Assembly: GCF_009793335.1 (NCBI RefSeq)
Contig: NZ_WING01000001.1
Location: 682,001-746,000, forward strand
DNA: 64,000 nt
DNA from: Actinomadura sp. J1-007
GTDB lineage: Bacteria; Actinomycetota; Actinomycetes; Streptosporangiales; Streptosporangiaceae
Direction of reading: 5' to 3'
Shown here: positions 35,661 to 44,839 of the stretch, one piece after another
Layout: every line of letters begins with the position of its first letter
How positions within the stretch are numbered: position 1 is the stretch's first letter
Position numbers and translations under genes: made by a program
The notes under the pieces: model-generated
The model's input: the letters and a program-made list of their open reading frames with translations, nothing else
The model's database searches: none
Told to the model about the DNA's origin: nothing

Positions 35661-36880
35661 TCAGTTGGAGTTGGCGGAGAAGACCTCGTCGCGGGCCTGC
35701 TCCAGCGCGGCGTGGATGGCGCCGCGCAGCACCGGGTTGCCCTCCACCTCGGTCACCGCGACGGCGGGCCGGGTGGGGCTGAAGCGGCCCACGGCCCGTT
35801 CGATGCGGGTGGCGAGGGGTGCGCCGCCCGCCTCGCCGAGCTGTCCCGACAGGACGATCAGCCCCGGGTCCAGGACGATGTTGACCGAGGTCACGCCGTA
35901 GGAGATCCGGTTGGCCAGCTCGTCCAGGAACGGCCCGCCGCGCCCCTCCCCGCGGCGGCGGCGCGGACGCACTCGACGGCGGTGGGCTCGGCGATGCCGT
36001 GCTCGTGGGCGAGGTCGCGGACGGCGTCGGCGCCGACCAGGGAGCCGTAGCCGCCCGCGAGCGCGGGGATGCCCCAGGTGGACGACTCGGTGACGCCCTC
36101 CTCCACCGGTCCGCGCCGGGCGGAGGCGGACGGCAGCGGCGCGCCGGGGACGGGCAGGTAGCCGATCTCGCCCGCGCCGCCCCAGCGCCCCCGGTGCAGG
36201 CGTCCGCCGAGCATGACCGACAGGCCGATGCCGCGGTCGAGCCACATGAGCGCGAAGTCCTCGGCGTGCCGGGCGGCGCCGTAGGCGCGCTCGGCGAGGG
36301 CCGCAAGGTTGACGTCGTTCTCGATCGTGACCGGGCGGCGCAGGTCGGTGCTCAGCGCGGCGAGGACGCCCTCGTGCCAGGCGGGCAGGTCGAAGGCGAA
36401 CTGGACGTCGCCCGTGCGGGGGTCGACGACCCCCGGGGTGCCGATGACGAAGGCGCTGAGCCGCGAGACCGCGACCTTGGCCGAACGGCACGCCTTGACC
36501 ACCGCGCTGTGGACCATCTTGACGGGGTCGTCGGCGCCGTTCAGATCGACGGTAACCTGGGCCGCGACACAGCCCGTGATGTCGGCGACGCCCGCGGTCA
36601 CCCCGTCCGGGCCGACCTGGAGGCCCGCGGCGTAGGCGCTCGACGGCACGACGGCGTAGAGCGCGGCGTTCGGGCCTCGGCCGCCCGCCTGCTCCCCGAC
36701 GACCTGGACCAGTCCGCGCTCCTCCAGCCGGGAGAGCAGTTGGGAGGCCGTGACCTTCGACAGGCCCGTGTGCTCGCCGATCTGGGCGCGGGTCAGCGGC
36801 CCCTGCCCGAGCAGCAGGTCCAGGGCGGCGCGGTCGTTCAGCTCGCGCAGCAGCCGCGGTGTCCCCGGGCGTCTGGCCAT
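35661..36880 (-). pseudogene. ROK family repressor, frameshifted
   Basis: The ATG at 36880 opens a winged-helix DNA-binding domain (LTRAQIGEHTGLSKVTASQLLSRLEERG) followed by a ROK sugar-kinase-like domain with ENDVNLAALAE. The frame leaves the family after ECVRAAAAG; the rest (FLDELANRISYGVTSVNIVLDPGLIVLSGQLGE) lies in another frame ending at 35661. One base added in the G/C-rich stretch 35934-35951 restores a 406-residue ROK protein. It is divergent from a sugar ABC operon with a dyad operator between them, so it should be the local repressor, relieved by the transported sugar. Confidence 0.85.
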
Positions 36881-36907
36881 GGTGCGACCCCTCGATGTCT
36901 CAATCCG

Positions 36908-36944
36908 CTAACAAGCGGTTATGTTTAGGAAAGTTTCTTGTTAG
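36908..36944. promoter_or_regulatory. ROK operator between repressor and ABC operon
   Basis: CTAACAAG (36908-36915) and CTTGTTAG (36937-36944) are exact inverted repeats 21 bases apart. Between them TTTAGGAAAGTTTC adds a smaller AGGAAA/TTTCTT dyad. This AT-rich element stands out in the GC-rich context and resembles operators described for actinobacterial ROK sugar regulators. Confidence 0.65.
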
Positions 36945-37137
36945 TTTACCCGCAAGCGCCCCGGCGCCCCCTACCCGGGGAGCGGGGCGCGCGCAGAGCG
37001 CCGACTGGCGAGCAGGGCGCCCGCGGCCGGTGCGAAGAACAGCCGGGCATGGCTGGACCCTAAAGGGTGCGGGCCCGGCTCGACCCGTACCGCGGCCGGA
37101 CGGCCACGCGAGGCGATGCCGGAAAGGATCCCCCGAA

Positions 37138-38403
37138 GTGAAGTACACCAAGATTGCGGCCGTGAGCGCCGCGATCGCCCTGGCCGCCACGGCCTGCGGC
37201 GGCGACGACAAGGACGACGCCGGCTCGACCAAGGACCCGGCGACGCTCAAGGTCTGGATGATGGGCGAGGGCACGCCGGAGCAGACCAAGTTCCTGGACG
37301 GCGTCGAGACCGAGTTCAAGCAGAAGCACTCGGGCACCGACGTGCAGATCAAGTACGTCCCGTGGCCGCAGGTCGCCACCACGTTCCAGAAGGCCGCGGC
37401 GGGCGGCGAGGGCCCGGACGTGACCGAGGTCGGCAACTCCGACGTCCAGTCGCACATCGAGCAGGGCTCCCTCGCCGACATCACCGACGAGTTCAAGGGC
37501 TGGGCCGACGGCAAGACGCTCAACAAGACCGCCCTGGAGAACGACGGCGCGAACGGCAAGACGTACGCGGTGCCGTGGTACGGCGGCGTGCGCGGCATCT
37601 GGTACCGGACCGACTGGTTCCAGGAGCTGAACATCCAGCAGCCGAAGAGCTGGGCCGACCTCGTCGCCGCCGCGAAGAAGATCCAGGACGCCAAGAAGGT
37701 CCCGGGCATCGGCGCGCCCACCGACCAGACCAACGCCCTGCTCAGCTTCATCTGGGGCAACGGCGGCGAGGTGGCCACCAAGGACGGCGGCAAGTGGGCG
37801 GGCAAGCTCGACCAGCCGCAGGCGGTCGAGGCCGTGAACTTCTACGCCGGCCTCGTCACCAAGGAGAAGGTCGCCCCCGAGAAGTACATCGGCAAGAACG
37901 AGCTGGAGGGCCCGCAGCGGGACTTCCCGCTCGGCAAGCTCGGCATGTACATCGACGGGAGCTGGGCGCTCAAGGAGATGAAGAAGATCTCCGAGAAGAA
38001 CGCCGACAAGTGGGCGGCGTTCCCGATCCCGTCGAAGGCCGGCGGCAACGCGCCGGTCATGGCGGGCGGCTCGGACGTGGCCGTCTGGAAGGACTCCAAG
38101 GCCAAGGCCGCCGCGTTCGACTACATCACCGTGCTCAACAACGCCAAGAACGCCAAGTCGTGGGCCGACATCAGCGGCTTCTCCTCGATGCGCAGCGACG
38201 TGACGTTCTCCGACCCGAAGCTGGCGGTCTTCACCGAGATCGCCGGGAACACCAAGTTCCCGCCGCTCAGCGCGGGCTGGGCCGAGTTCGAGCAGGCCAA
38301 GAAGGTGCTCCCGAACTCGCTCAAGGCGATCATGCAGGGCAAGGCGGCCGACAGCGAGCTGAAGAAGGCGAACGAGCAGGCCAACACGCTGCTCAACCCC
38401 TGA
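37138..38403 (+). CDS. sugar ABC transporter substrate-binding lipoprotein
   Basis: Family-1 extracellular sugar-binding protein, 421 residues, GTG start. The signal peptide ends in the lipobox ATAC followed by GGDD. Characteristic segments are LKVWMMGEGTPEQTKF, GEGPDVTEVGNSDV and PWYGGVRGIWYRTDWF. It heads a four-gene operon with two permeases and a GH3 glucosaminidase. No ATPase gene is present, so the transporter probably uses a shared MsiK-type ATPase encoded elsewhere. Confidence 0.9.
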   Translation: MKYTKIAAVSAAIALAATACGGDDKDDAGSTKDPATLKVWMMGEGTPEQTKFLDGVETEFKQKHSGTDVQIKYVPWPQVATTFQKAAAGGEGPDVTEVGNSDVQSHIEQGSLADITDEFKGWADGKTLNKTALENDGANGKTYAVPWYGGVRGIWYRTDWFQELNIQQPKSWADLVAAAKKIQDAKKVPGIGAPTDQTNALLSFIWGNGGEVATKDGGKWAGKLDQPQAVEAVNFYAGLVTKEKVAPEKYIGKNELEGPQRDFPLGKLGMYIDGSWALKEMKKISEKNADKWAAFPIPSKAGGNAPVMAGGSDVAVWKDSKAKAAAFDYITVLNNAKNAKSWADISGFSSMRSDVTFSDPKLAVFTEIAGNTKFPPLSAGWAEFEQAKKVLPNSLKAIMQGKAADSELKKANEQANTLLNP

Positions 38404-38509
38404 CGGCCCACCGTTCCCGCTGACCCGGACGGCGGGACGGACCGGCGCCCCTCCCGCCGGTCCGCCCCGCGAGGCCGGGCCCACCGCCCCCGCTGATCGG
38501 ACTGAGTCC

Positions 38510-39481
38510 ATGCTCGACACCGCTCCCGCGGTGCGGAGACCCCCGGGCCGGAGACCCTCCGGCCCGGGGCGGTCCCGCCGCCGCCCCCGGATGGGGCCGT
38601 ACCTGCTGATCGCGCCGACCGTGATCGTCATCGCCCTGCTGATGTTCTGGCCGATGATCCAGATCGGGATCATGTCGTTCCAGAAGGTCGGCAACCGCCA
38701 GCTCCGCGGCGAGCCGGCCGAACAGGTCGGCTCCGAGAACTTCGACACGATCCTCAACGACCCGTTCTTCTGGCAGACCCTGCGGCACACCGTGCTGTTC
38801 GCGGTCGTCGCCGTGACGCTCACGCTCGCCATCGGCACGCTCATCGGCCTGCTGCTCAACAAGCTCGGCGGCAAGATGGCGGGCTTCGTCTCCGGCGGCG
38901 TGATGGTCGCCTGGGCGACGCCGCCGGTCACGGCCGCCATCATCTTCACCTGGCTGTTCGGGACGACCGGCGGCCTGGTCAACTGGTCCCTGGACCTGCT
39001 GCCCGACTGGCTCGTCGGCGGCGGCTGGGACGACTACAACTGGTTCGCCAAGCCGCTGTCGACCTACACCGTCCTCACCGTCTGCGTGGTCTGGCAGGCG
39101 TGCCCGTTCGTCGCGGTGTCCGTCCTCGCGGGGCTGAAGAGCGTGCCCGGCGAGCTGTACGAGGCGGCGCGGGTGGACGGCTCGGGCCCCTGGCGGACGT
39201 TCTGGCGGATCACCTTCCCGATCCTCAAGCCGATCTTCCTGGTGCTGGTGGTCATGTCGATCATCTGGGACTTCAAGGTCTTCACCCAGCTGTTCATCAT
39301 GACCGGCCTCGCCAACCGCGACTCGTTCAACCTCTCGCTGTACGCCTACTCCGAGGCGTTCGGCTCGCTCAATCCGAAGCTCGGCATGGGCTCGGCGATC
39401 GCGCTGGTGCTCACGCTGATCCTGCTGATCGTCACCGCCCTGTACGTGCGGGTCATGGTGCGCCAGGGGGAGACCCGATGA
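38510..39481 (+). CDS. sugar ABC transporter permease (MalF type)
   Basis: A 323-residue permease with six or more transmembrane helices and the EAA loop ELYEAARVDGSGPWRTFWRITFP. A basic N-terminus precedes the first helix. Its last bases overlap the next permease start (ATGA), implying coupled translation. Confidence 0.9.
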   Translation: MLDTAPAVRRPPGRRPSGPGRSRRRPRMGPYLLIAPTVIVIALLMFWPMIQIGIMSFQKVGNRQLRGEPAEQVGSENFDTILNDPFFWQTLRHTVLFAVVAVTLTLAIGTLIGLLLNKLGGKMAGFVSGGVMVAWATPPVTAAIIFTWLFGTTGGLVNWSLDLLPDWLVGGGWDDYNWFAKPLSTYTVLTVCVVWQACPFVAVSVLAGLKSVPGELYEAARVDGSGPWRTFWRITFPILKPIFLVLVVMSIIWDFKVFTQLFIMTGLANRDSFNLSLYAYSEAFGSLNPKLGMGSAIALVLTLILLIVTALYVRVMVRQGETR

Positions 39482-40320
39482 GATCCAAGAGGCTCCGCAA
39501 GATCGCGCTGAACGGGACCGGGATCCTGGTCTTCCTGTTCGCGGTGTTCCCGGTGTTCTGGATGGCGTCCACGGCGTTCAAGCCCAACACCGAGATCTTC
39601 AGCACGACGCCGAAGCCGCTGCCGTCGCACCCGACGCTCGCGCACTTCGACCTGGTGCTGAACGGCGGCATCGCCGAGGTGTCGTTCTGGACCTACTTCC
39701 GCAACAGCGCCCTCATGGCCCTCGCCACCGTCGTGGTGTCGGGGCTGCTGGCGCTGATGGGGGCCACGGCGGTCGCCCGGTTCCGCTTCCGGTTCCGGAC
39801 CACCTTCCTGATCATGCTGCTGATCGTCCAGATGGTGCCGCTGGAGGCCCTGGTCATCCCGCTGTTCCTGGACCTGAAGCGGCTCGACCTGCTCAACAGC
39901 CTGCCCGGCCTGACGCTCGTCTACATCGGGTTCGCGGTGCCGTTCGCGATCTGGATGCTGCGCGGCTTCGTCGCCGCCGTGCCGAAGGAGCTGGAGGAGG
40001 CCGCCGCCATCGACGGCGCGGGCCCGATCCGGACGTTCTTCACGGTGCTGCTTCCGCTGGTCGCACCGGGCCTGGTCGCCACGAGCATCTTCTCGTTCAT
40101 CACCGCGTGGAACGAGTTCATCTTCGCCTTCACGTTCCTGGACGACCAGCAAAAGTCAACTCTGCCGATGATGCTGCAGTTCTTCTTCGGCCGCAGCGGC
40201 AACGCTTGGGGGCCCATCATGGCGGCGTCAACGCTGCTGACCATTCCCGTCATCGCCTTCTTCCTCCTCGTCCAGCGCCGCATGGTGTCGGGCCTGACCG
40301 CAGGGGCGGTGAAGGGGTGA
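39478..40320 (+). CDS. sugar ABC transporter permease (MalG type)
   Basis: A 280-residue permease with the EAA loop ELEEAAAIDGAGPIRTFFTVLLP and the C-terminal ending typical of MalG partners (LVQRRMVSGLTAGAVKG). Start and stop overlap both neighbours by four bases, so the operon is tightly coupled. Confidence 0.92.
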   Translation: MRSKRLRKIALNGTGILVFLFAVFPVFWMASTAFKPNTEIFSTTPKPLPSHPTLAHFDLVLNGGIAEVSFWTYFRNSALMALATVVVSGLLALMGATAVARFRFRFRTTFLIMLLIVQMVPLEALVIPLFLDLKRLDLLNSLPGLTLVYIGFAVPFAIWMLRGFVAAVPKELEEAAAIDGAGPIRTFFTVLLPLVAPGLVATSIFSFITAWNEFIFAFTFLDDQQKSTLPMMLQFFFGRSGNAWGPIMAASTLLTIPVIAFFLLVQRRMVSGLTAGAVKG

Positions 40321-41771
40321 AGGACGACGAGATCCCGCGCCTGGCACGGGGCACCCTGCTGCCCGCGTTCTCCGGGTCGAACGTTCCGCGCTGGCTGCGT
40401 GACGAGCTGGAACAGGGGCTCGGCGGCGTCACGCTGTTCGCGCTGAACGGCAACGTGCCGAGCCAGGAGGCGCTCGCCGCGCTCACCGCGGAGATGCGCA
40501 AGTCCGGCGACCCGTTCGTCACCATCGACGAGGAGGGCGGCGACGTCACCCGGCTCGGCGGCCACCTGACCGCGAGCCCGTACCCGGGGAACGCGGCGCT
40601 CGGCGCGGCGGACGACCCCGCCCTCACCCGGCGCGTCTACCGCTCGCTCGGCGCGGAGCTGACCGAGGCCGGGGTGAACCTCAACTTCGCGCCGTCGGTG
40701 GACGTCAACACCGCCGACGACAACCCGGTGATCGGCACCCGCTCGTTCGGCTCCGACCCGGAGCTGGTCGCGCGGCACGCCGCCGCGGCCGTGGCCGGGA
40801 CGCAGGAGGCGGGCGTCGCGGCCTGCGCCAAGCACTTCCCCGGGCACGGCTCCACCGTCGACGACTCCCACCTCGGCATCCCCCTCGTCGACGCCGACCT
40901 GGACCTGCTGGACCGGCGCGACCTGGTCCCGTTCCGGGCGGCGATCGAGGCCGGCACGCGCGCGGTGATGACCGGGCACCTCAACCTGCCCGGGATCACC
41001 CGCGGCGTGCCGGCCACCCTCTCCCCCGCCGCGATCACCGGGCTGCTCCGCGAGCGGCTCGGGTACGGCGGGGTGGTCGTCACCGACGCGCTCGACATGC
41101 GGGGCGCGTCCGGCGCGATCGGCATCCCCGAGGCGTCCGTGCGGGCGCTGATCGCGGGCGCGGACCTGCTCTGCCTCGGCCCGCGCGAGCACGCCGACAC
41201 GGTCACCGCCACCCTGGCGGCGATCGTCGCGGCCGTCCGCGAGGGGCGCCTGCCCCGCGAGCGCCTCGCGGACGCCGCCGCGCGCACGGCCGCGCTCAAG
41301 CAGTGGCTGTCGGGCGACACGACGGCGTCGGTGGACCGGGCCGCCGGCCTGGAGGCGGCGCGGCGCGCCGTCCGCGTCTCGGGCACGCTCCCCGGCTGGA
41401 ACGGCACGCCGCCGCTCGTCGTCGAGCTGGAGTCCGTCGGCAACATCGCCGTGGGCCCGACCCCCTGGGGGCTCGGGCCGTGGGCCCCCGATTCCGTACG
41501 CGCGGAAGGGCTCGCCGAGGAGTCGGGGAGTCTGCTGGAACGTGCCACGGGCCGCGGGCTCGTCATCGTGCTCCGCGACGCGCACCGGCACGCGGGCCAG
41601 CGGGCGCTCACCGGCGCCCTCCTGACGGCCCGTCCCGACGCGGTCGTGGTCGAGATGGGCCTGCCCGTCTGGCGTCCGGGCGGCGCCGCCCAGCTCGCCA
41701 CGTACGGCGCGGCGCACGCCAACGCCCAGGCCGCCGCCGAGCTCCTCGGCCTGGCCCCCGCACCCGCCTAG
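40317..41771 (+). CDS. glycoside hydrolase family 3, beta-N-acetylglucosaminidase (NagZ-like)
   Basis: A 484-residue GH3 enzyme, GTG start overlapping the permease stop. It has the KHFPGHG motif and the following DDSH, the histidine-aspartate pair specific to NagZ-type N-acetylglucosaminidases, and the nucleophile aspartate in VTDALDMRG. There is no signal peptide, so it acts on imported material. With the ROK repressor and transporter this points to uptake and cytoplasmic cleavage of GlcNAc-containing oligosaccharides (chitin or cell-wall fragments). The exact substrate is inferred. Confidence 0.87.
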   Translation: MKDDEIPRLARGTLLPAFSGSNVPRWLRDELEQGLGGVTLFALNGNVPSQEALAALTAEMRKSGDPFVTIDEEGGDVTRLGGHLTASPYPGNAALGAADDPALTRRVYRSLGAELTEAGVNLNFAPSVDVNTADDNPVIGTRSFGSDPELVARHAAAAVAGTQEAGVAACAKHFPGHGSTVDDSHLGIPLVDADLDLLDRRDLVPFRAAIEAGTRAVMTGHLNLPGITRGVPATLSPAAITGLLRERLGYGGVVVTDALDMRGASGAIGIPEASVRALIAGADLLCLGPREHADTVTATLAAIVAAVREGRLPRERLADAAARTAALKQWLSGDTTASVDRAAGLEAARRAVRVSGTLPGWNGTPPLVVELESVGNIAVGPTPWGLGPWAPDSVRAEGLAEESGSLLERATGRGLVIVLRDAHRHAGQRALTGALLTARPDAVVVEMGLPVWRPGGAAQLATYGAAHANAQAAAELLGLAPAPA

Positions 41772-41799
41772 GGGAACGGCGCCCGAGGAGCCCCCGAAC

Positions 41800-41843
41800 C
41801 CGCCCCTGCCCGGACCGGTCGACCACGGTCCCGGCAGGGGCGG
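41800..41843 (+). terminator. terminator after the GH3 gene
   Basis: CCGCCCCTGCC (41800-41810) pairs with GGCAGGGGCGG (41833-41843). After one symmetric C-C mismatch an inner GGACC/GGTCC stem extends the hairpin. Confidence 0.8.
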
Positions 41844-41921
41844 CCTCATACGGGCATCGCCTGAGGCCGCTCCGAGGCGCTCAGCCGCCGCGGGCCGGGC
41901 CTTCGCGGCAGGGGCCAAAGC

Positions 41922-41949
41922 CCGACCAGTCTGATCGGCAAGGGATACT
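41922..41949 (+). promoter_or_regulatory. operator and -10 of the Rrf2 gene
   Basis: CCGACCAGTCTGATCGG (41922-41938) is a 17-bp palindrome broken at only one symmetric pair and the central base. GATACT (41944-41949) follows as a -10 hexamer, seven bases before the ATG. The palindrome covers the -35 region, fitting autoregulation. Confidence 0.6.
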
Positions 41950-41956
41950 AGGGTCC

Positions 41957-42421
41957 ATGCGATTGTCCGCCCGGGTCGACTACGCGCTGCGTGCCGCCGC
42001 GGAGCTGGCGGTGGCCGGGAGTCATCCGGTGACCGCGGTCCAGCTCGCCGAGGCCCAGCAGATCCCGCCCAAGTTCCTGGAGAACATCCTCGGCCAGCTC
42101 CGGCGCTCCGGGCTCGTCCGCAGCCAGCGCGGCCCCGAGGGGGGGTACTGGCTCGCCAAGCCCGGCGAGAAGATCACGATGGCCGACATCATCCGCGCGA
42201 TCGACGGCCCGCTGCTCGGCGTGCGCGGGGAACGCCCCGAGCACGTCGGCTACCAGGGTCCCGCCCGTTCGCTCCAGGAGGTCTGGATCGCCCTGCGCGC
42301 GAGCGAGCGCGCCATCCTCGAACAGGTCACCCTCGCGCACATCGCGGCGGGCGAGCTGCCCGAGCCGGTGCGCAAGCTCACCGAGGATCCGGCCGCCTGG
42401 GAGAGCCCGTCCCTCATCTGA
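41957..42421 (+). CDS. Rrf2 family transcriptional regulator (cysteine-free)
   Basis: A 154-residue protein with the Rrf2 winged-helix start MRLSARVDYALRAAAELA, the recognition region IPPKFLENILGQLRRSG and the wing QRGPEGGYWLAKP. It contains no cysteine, so unlike IscR, NsrR or RsrR it cannot hold an Fe-S cluster through Cys. It probably binds the palindrome just upstream. The nei-like gene starts 18 bases downstream and may be co-transcribed. Confidence 0.88.
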   Translation: MRLSARVDYALRAAAELAVAGSHPVTAVQLAEAQQIPPKFLENILGQLRRSGLVRSQRGPEGGYWLAKPGEKITMADIIRAIDGPLLGVRGERPEHVGYQGPARSLQEVWIALRASERAILEQVTLAHIAAGELPEPVRKLTEDPAAWESPSLI

Positions 42422-42439
42422 CCGCGGCGGGGTGAGCTC

Positions 42440-43224
42440 GTGCCGGAAGGCGACGCGGTCTGGCTCGCGGCCCGGCGGCTGCACGAGGCGCTCGCCGGGC
42501 GCGCGCTGACGCGCGCCGACTTCCGCGTCCCCCGGTTCGCCGCGGCCGACCTGCGCGGGCGCGTGGTGCTGGAGGCCGTCGCCCGCGGCAAGCACCTGCT
42601 GGTACGGGTCGAGGGCGGGCTGACCGTCCACACGCACCTGCTGATGGAGGGGCGCTGGCAGGTGCGCAGGGCCGGCCCCCGCCGCGCGACCACCGGGTGC
42701 GGCTCGTCCTCGGCAACGACGAGTGGCTCGCCGTCGGCTACTCGCTCGGCCTGGTCGAGCTGCTGCGCACCGCCGAGGAGGACGGCGCGGTCGGGCATCT
42801 CGGCCCCGACCTCCTCGACTCCCGGTGGGGTCCGGCGCTCGCCGCCGAGGCCGTGCGGCGGCTCGGCGAACGCCCCGAGCGGGCGATCGGCGAGGCGCTC
42901 CTCGACCAGAGCAGGCTGGCGGGCATCGGCAACGTCTACAAGGCCGAGGTCCTGTTCCTGCGCGGCGTCAACGCGTGGACGGCCGTGCGGGACGTCGCGG
43001 ACCTCCCGGCCATGGTCGACCTCGCGCACCGGCTGCTGGACGCCAACAGGGAGCGCCACGGCCACATCACCACCGGCGACCTGCGGCGCGGGCACGAGCA
43101 CTGGGTGTACGGCCGCGCCGGGCGGCCCTGCCGCCGCTGCGGCACGCGGATCCTGCGGGCCGACCAGGCGTCCGACGTGGGGCCGCGCGTCACGTTCTGG
43201 TGCCCGCGCTGCCAGCCCGGCTGA
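42440..43224 (+). pseudogene. nei: Nei/Fpg family DNA glycosylase (endonuclease VIII-like), frameshifted
   Basis: A base-excision enzyme for oxidised bases. The GTG start gives PEGDAVW: catalytic Pro2 and Glu3, the Nei-type N-terminus. The first frame is normal to GRWQVRRAGP. The second supplies VRLVLGNDEWLAVGYSLG, the H2TH region SRLAGIGNVYKAEVLF and the zinc finger CRRCGTRIL...FWCPRCQ. Adding one base at the C-run 42676-42680 gives 261 residues, the normal length. It lies 18 bases after the Rrf2 gene. Confidence 0.85.
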
Positions 43225-43245
43225 CCCCGCTCCGCGCCCGCCCGC

Positions 43246-44292
43246 TCAGCCGTCCGGGACGACGACCACCCGGCCGCGCAGCCCGCCCTCGCCGAGCCTG
43301 GCGTACGCCTCCTCGACGCGTTCGAGCGGGAAGACCTCGACCTCGTTGCGGATCGCGCCGCGTTCGGCGAGGGCCACCACCTCCTGGACGTCCGCGATCG
43401 TCGATCCCTGGAAGGTGAACACCTCTCCGTCGCGCGGCAGCCCGCCGAACCAGGGGCCGGGGAACGTCCCGCCCGACGCGCCGACGAGCCCGTACGCGCC
43501 GCCCGGCCGCAGGGACGCGAGGCCCGCGCGGATCGTGCCGTCCGCGCCGACGAAGTCCAGGACGGCGTCGGCGCCGCGCCCGCCGTCCGACAGCGCCTTG
43601 ATCTCGCCCGGCGTCGCGCCGGTGGCGCCCGCCAGCGCCTCGTGGGCGCCGAGCTCGCGGGCGAGGCCGAGGCGGGCGGGATCGGCGTCCACGGCGACGA
43701 CGCGGGCGGACGTGAGCGCCCGCAGGAACTGCACGGCGAACGTCCCCAGCCCGCCCGCGCCGATCACGACCGCGAGGCCGCCGGGGACGACGCGCGGCAG
43801 CGCCCGCCGCACGGCGTGGTAGGCGGTGGCGCCGGCGTCGGTGAGCGGCCCGGCCGTCCGCGGGTCCAGGGTGCGCAGCGGGACCAGGTCGCGGACGCCT
43901 CCGGCGAGCACGTACTCGGCGAGCCCGCCGTCGCGCCCGTACCCGCGCCCCGCGAGGCCGTCGGGGCAGGACGAGTCGAGGCCGCGCACGCAGTACCAGC
44001 ACCCGCCGCAGGACGACGGCGACACCAGGGCCACCGCGTCGCCGGGCGCGACCCCGGTGGCGCCCGCGCCGAGCGCCGCGACGCGTCCGGCGGTCTCGTG
44101 CCCGAGGGTGAACGGCGCGCGCCAGCCGATCGCCTCGCCGACCTCGCGCGGGAGGTCCATCATCGTGAGGTCCGAGTGGCACAGGCCGCATCCCGCGACC
44201 CGCACGAGGACCTGCCCCGGGCCGGGCTCGGGCACCGGGACGTCCACCAGCGCCGGAGGCCGCCGCCACTCCACGATCCGAAACGCGCGCAT
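43246..44292 (-). CDS. zinc-dependent alcohol dehydrogenase family protein
   Basis: A 348-residue MDR dehydrogenase. Catalytic zinc ligands appear in CGLCHSD and GHETAG. The structural zinc lobe has four cysteines in CGGCWYCVRGLDSSC. The cofactor motif is GAGGLGTFAVQ followed by an acidic residue in VVAVDAD, favouring NAD(H). The start is the ATG of MRAFRIVEWRRP. It is downstream of the arsR-type gene on the same strand after 170 bases. The substrate is not known. Confidence 0.88.
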   Translation of the reverse strand: MRAFRIVEWRRPPALVDVPVPEPGPGQVLVRVAGCGLCHSDLTMMDLPREVGEAIGWRAPFTLGHETAGRVAALGAGATGVAPGDAVALVSPSSCGGCWYCVRGLDSSCPDGLAGRGYGRDGGLAEYVLAGGVRDLVPLRTLDPRTAGPLTDAGATAYHAVRRALPRVVPGGLAVVIGAGGLGTFAVQFLRALTSARVVAVDADPARLGLARELGAHEALAGATGATPGEIKALSDGGRGADAVLDFVGADGTIRAGLASLRPGGAYGLVGASGGTFPGPWFGGLPRDGEVFTFQGSTIADVQEVVALAERGAIRNEVEVFPLERVEEAYARLGEGGLRGRVVVVPDG

Positions 44293-44462
44293 CCGCCCGC
44301 ACCCTCCCGGCGCGGAGCCCCGCCGCACCGCCCGACCGACCGACACCCACCCGACTGAGCCGCGACCACCGTACGCCGGACCCCCGCGCCGCACGCGGCG
44401 GGGCCGGGCGGCACGGGGCCCGCGCGCGGCAGACCGAGAGCCCGCGCGCGGCGGGCCGCTGG

Positions 44463-44768
44463 TCAGGCGGTGCGGGCGGCGGCCGGGGCGGGGCCGGTGA
44501 GGGCGGTCATCAGGTCGGCCAGCTCGGCGAACGCGCCCGGCGCGACCGAGTAGCAGATCTGCGTGCCCCGCCGCAGGGTGGTGACCAGGCCCGCCTCGCG
44601 CAGCACCTTGAGGTGCTGGCTGATCGTCGGCTGGCTCACGCCGAACGCCTCGGTGAAGTCGCACGCGCAGATCTCGGGCTCCACGGCCAGGCGGCGGACG
44701 ATGCCGAGCCGTACGGGATGGCCGAGGGCGCGGAGCATCCCCACCTGGCGGTCATCGCTTTCGATCAT
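44463..44768 (-). CDS. ArsR/SmtB family repressor
   Basis: A 101-residue winged-helix repressor (FGVSQPTISQHLKVLREAGLV). Cys34 and Cys36 form a C-x-C pair in EICACDF, the position of the metalloid-binding ELCVCDL motif of ArsR, so As/Sb or a soft metal may be the ligand. A third cysteine is in ICYSV. It is divergent from an MFS exporter across 71 bases containing a 40-bp dyad operator. A TAGGGT -10 hexamer six bases before the ATG suggests a leaderless message. Confidence 0.88.
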   Translation of the reverse strand: MIESDDRQVGMLRALGHPVRLGIVRRLAVEPEICACDFTEAFGVSQPTISQHLKVLREAGLVTTLRRGTQICYSVAPGAFAELADLMTALTGPAPAAARTA

Positions 44769-44769
44769 G

Positions 44770-44798
44770 TTGACACCCTATCGTTGCCGGTCTATATA
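44770..44798 (+). promoter_or_regulatory. consensus promoter of the MFS gene
   Basis: TTGACA (44770-44775) and TATATA (44793-44798) with a 17-base spacer, a near-perfect primary-sigma promoter, rare in this GC-rich sequence. The operator begins at its -10. Confidence 0.8.
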
Positions 44799-44831
44799 GT
44801 CGAAACACTAAATAGTGTTTCCCCTATATAG
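44792..44831. promoter_or_regulatory. 40-bp symmetric ArsR operator
   Basis: The arrangement is CTATATAG, 3 bases, AAACACTA-AA-TAGTGTTT, 3 bases, CTATATAG. All elements are symmetric about 44811.5. It overlaps the -10 of the MFS promoter and the -35 region of the divergent arsR promoter, so bound repressor would shut off both genes. Confidence 0.85.
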
Positions 44832-44839
44832 GAGGGCCG

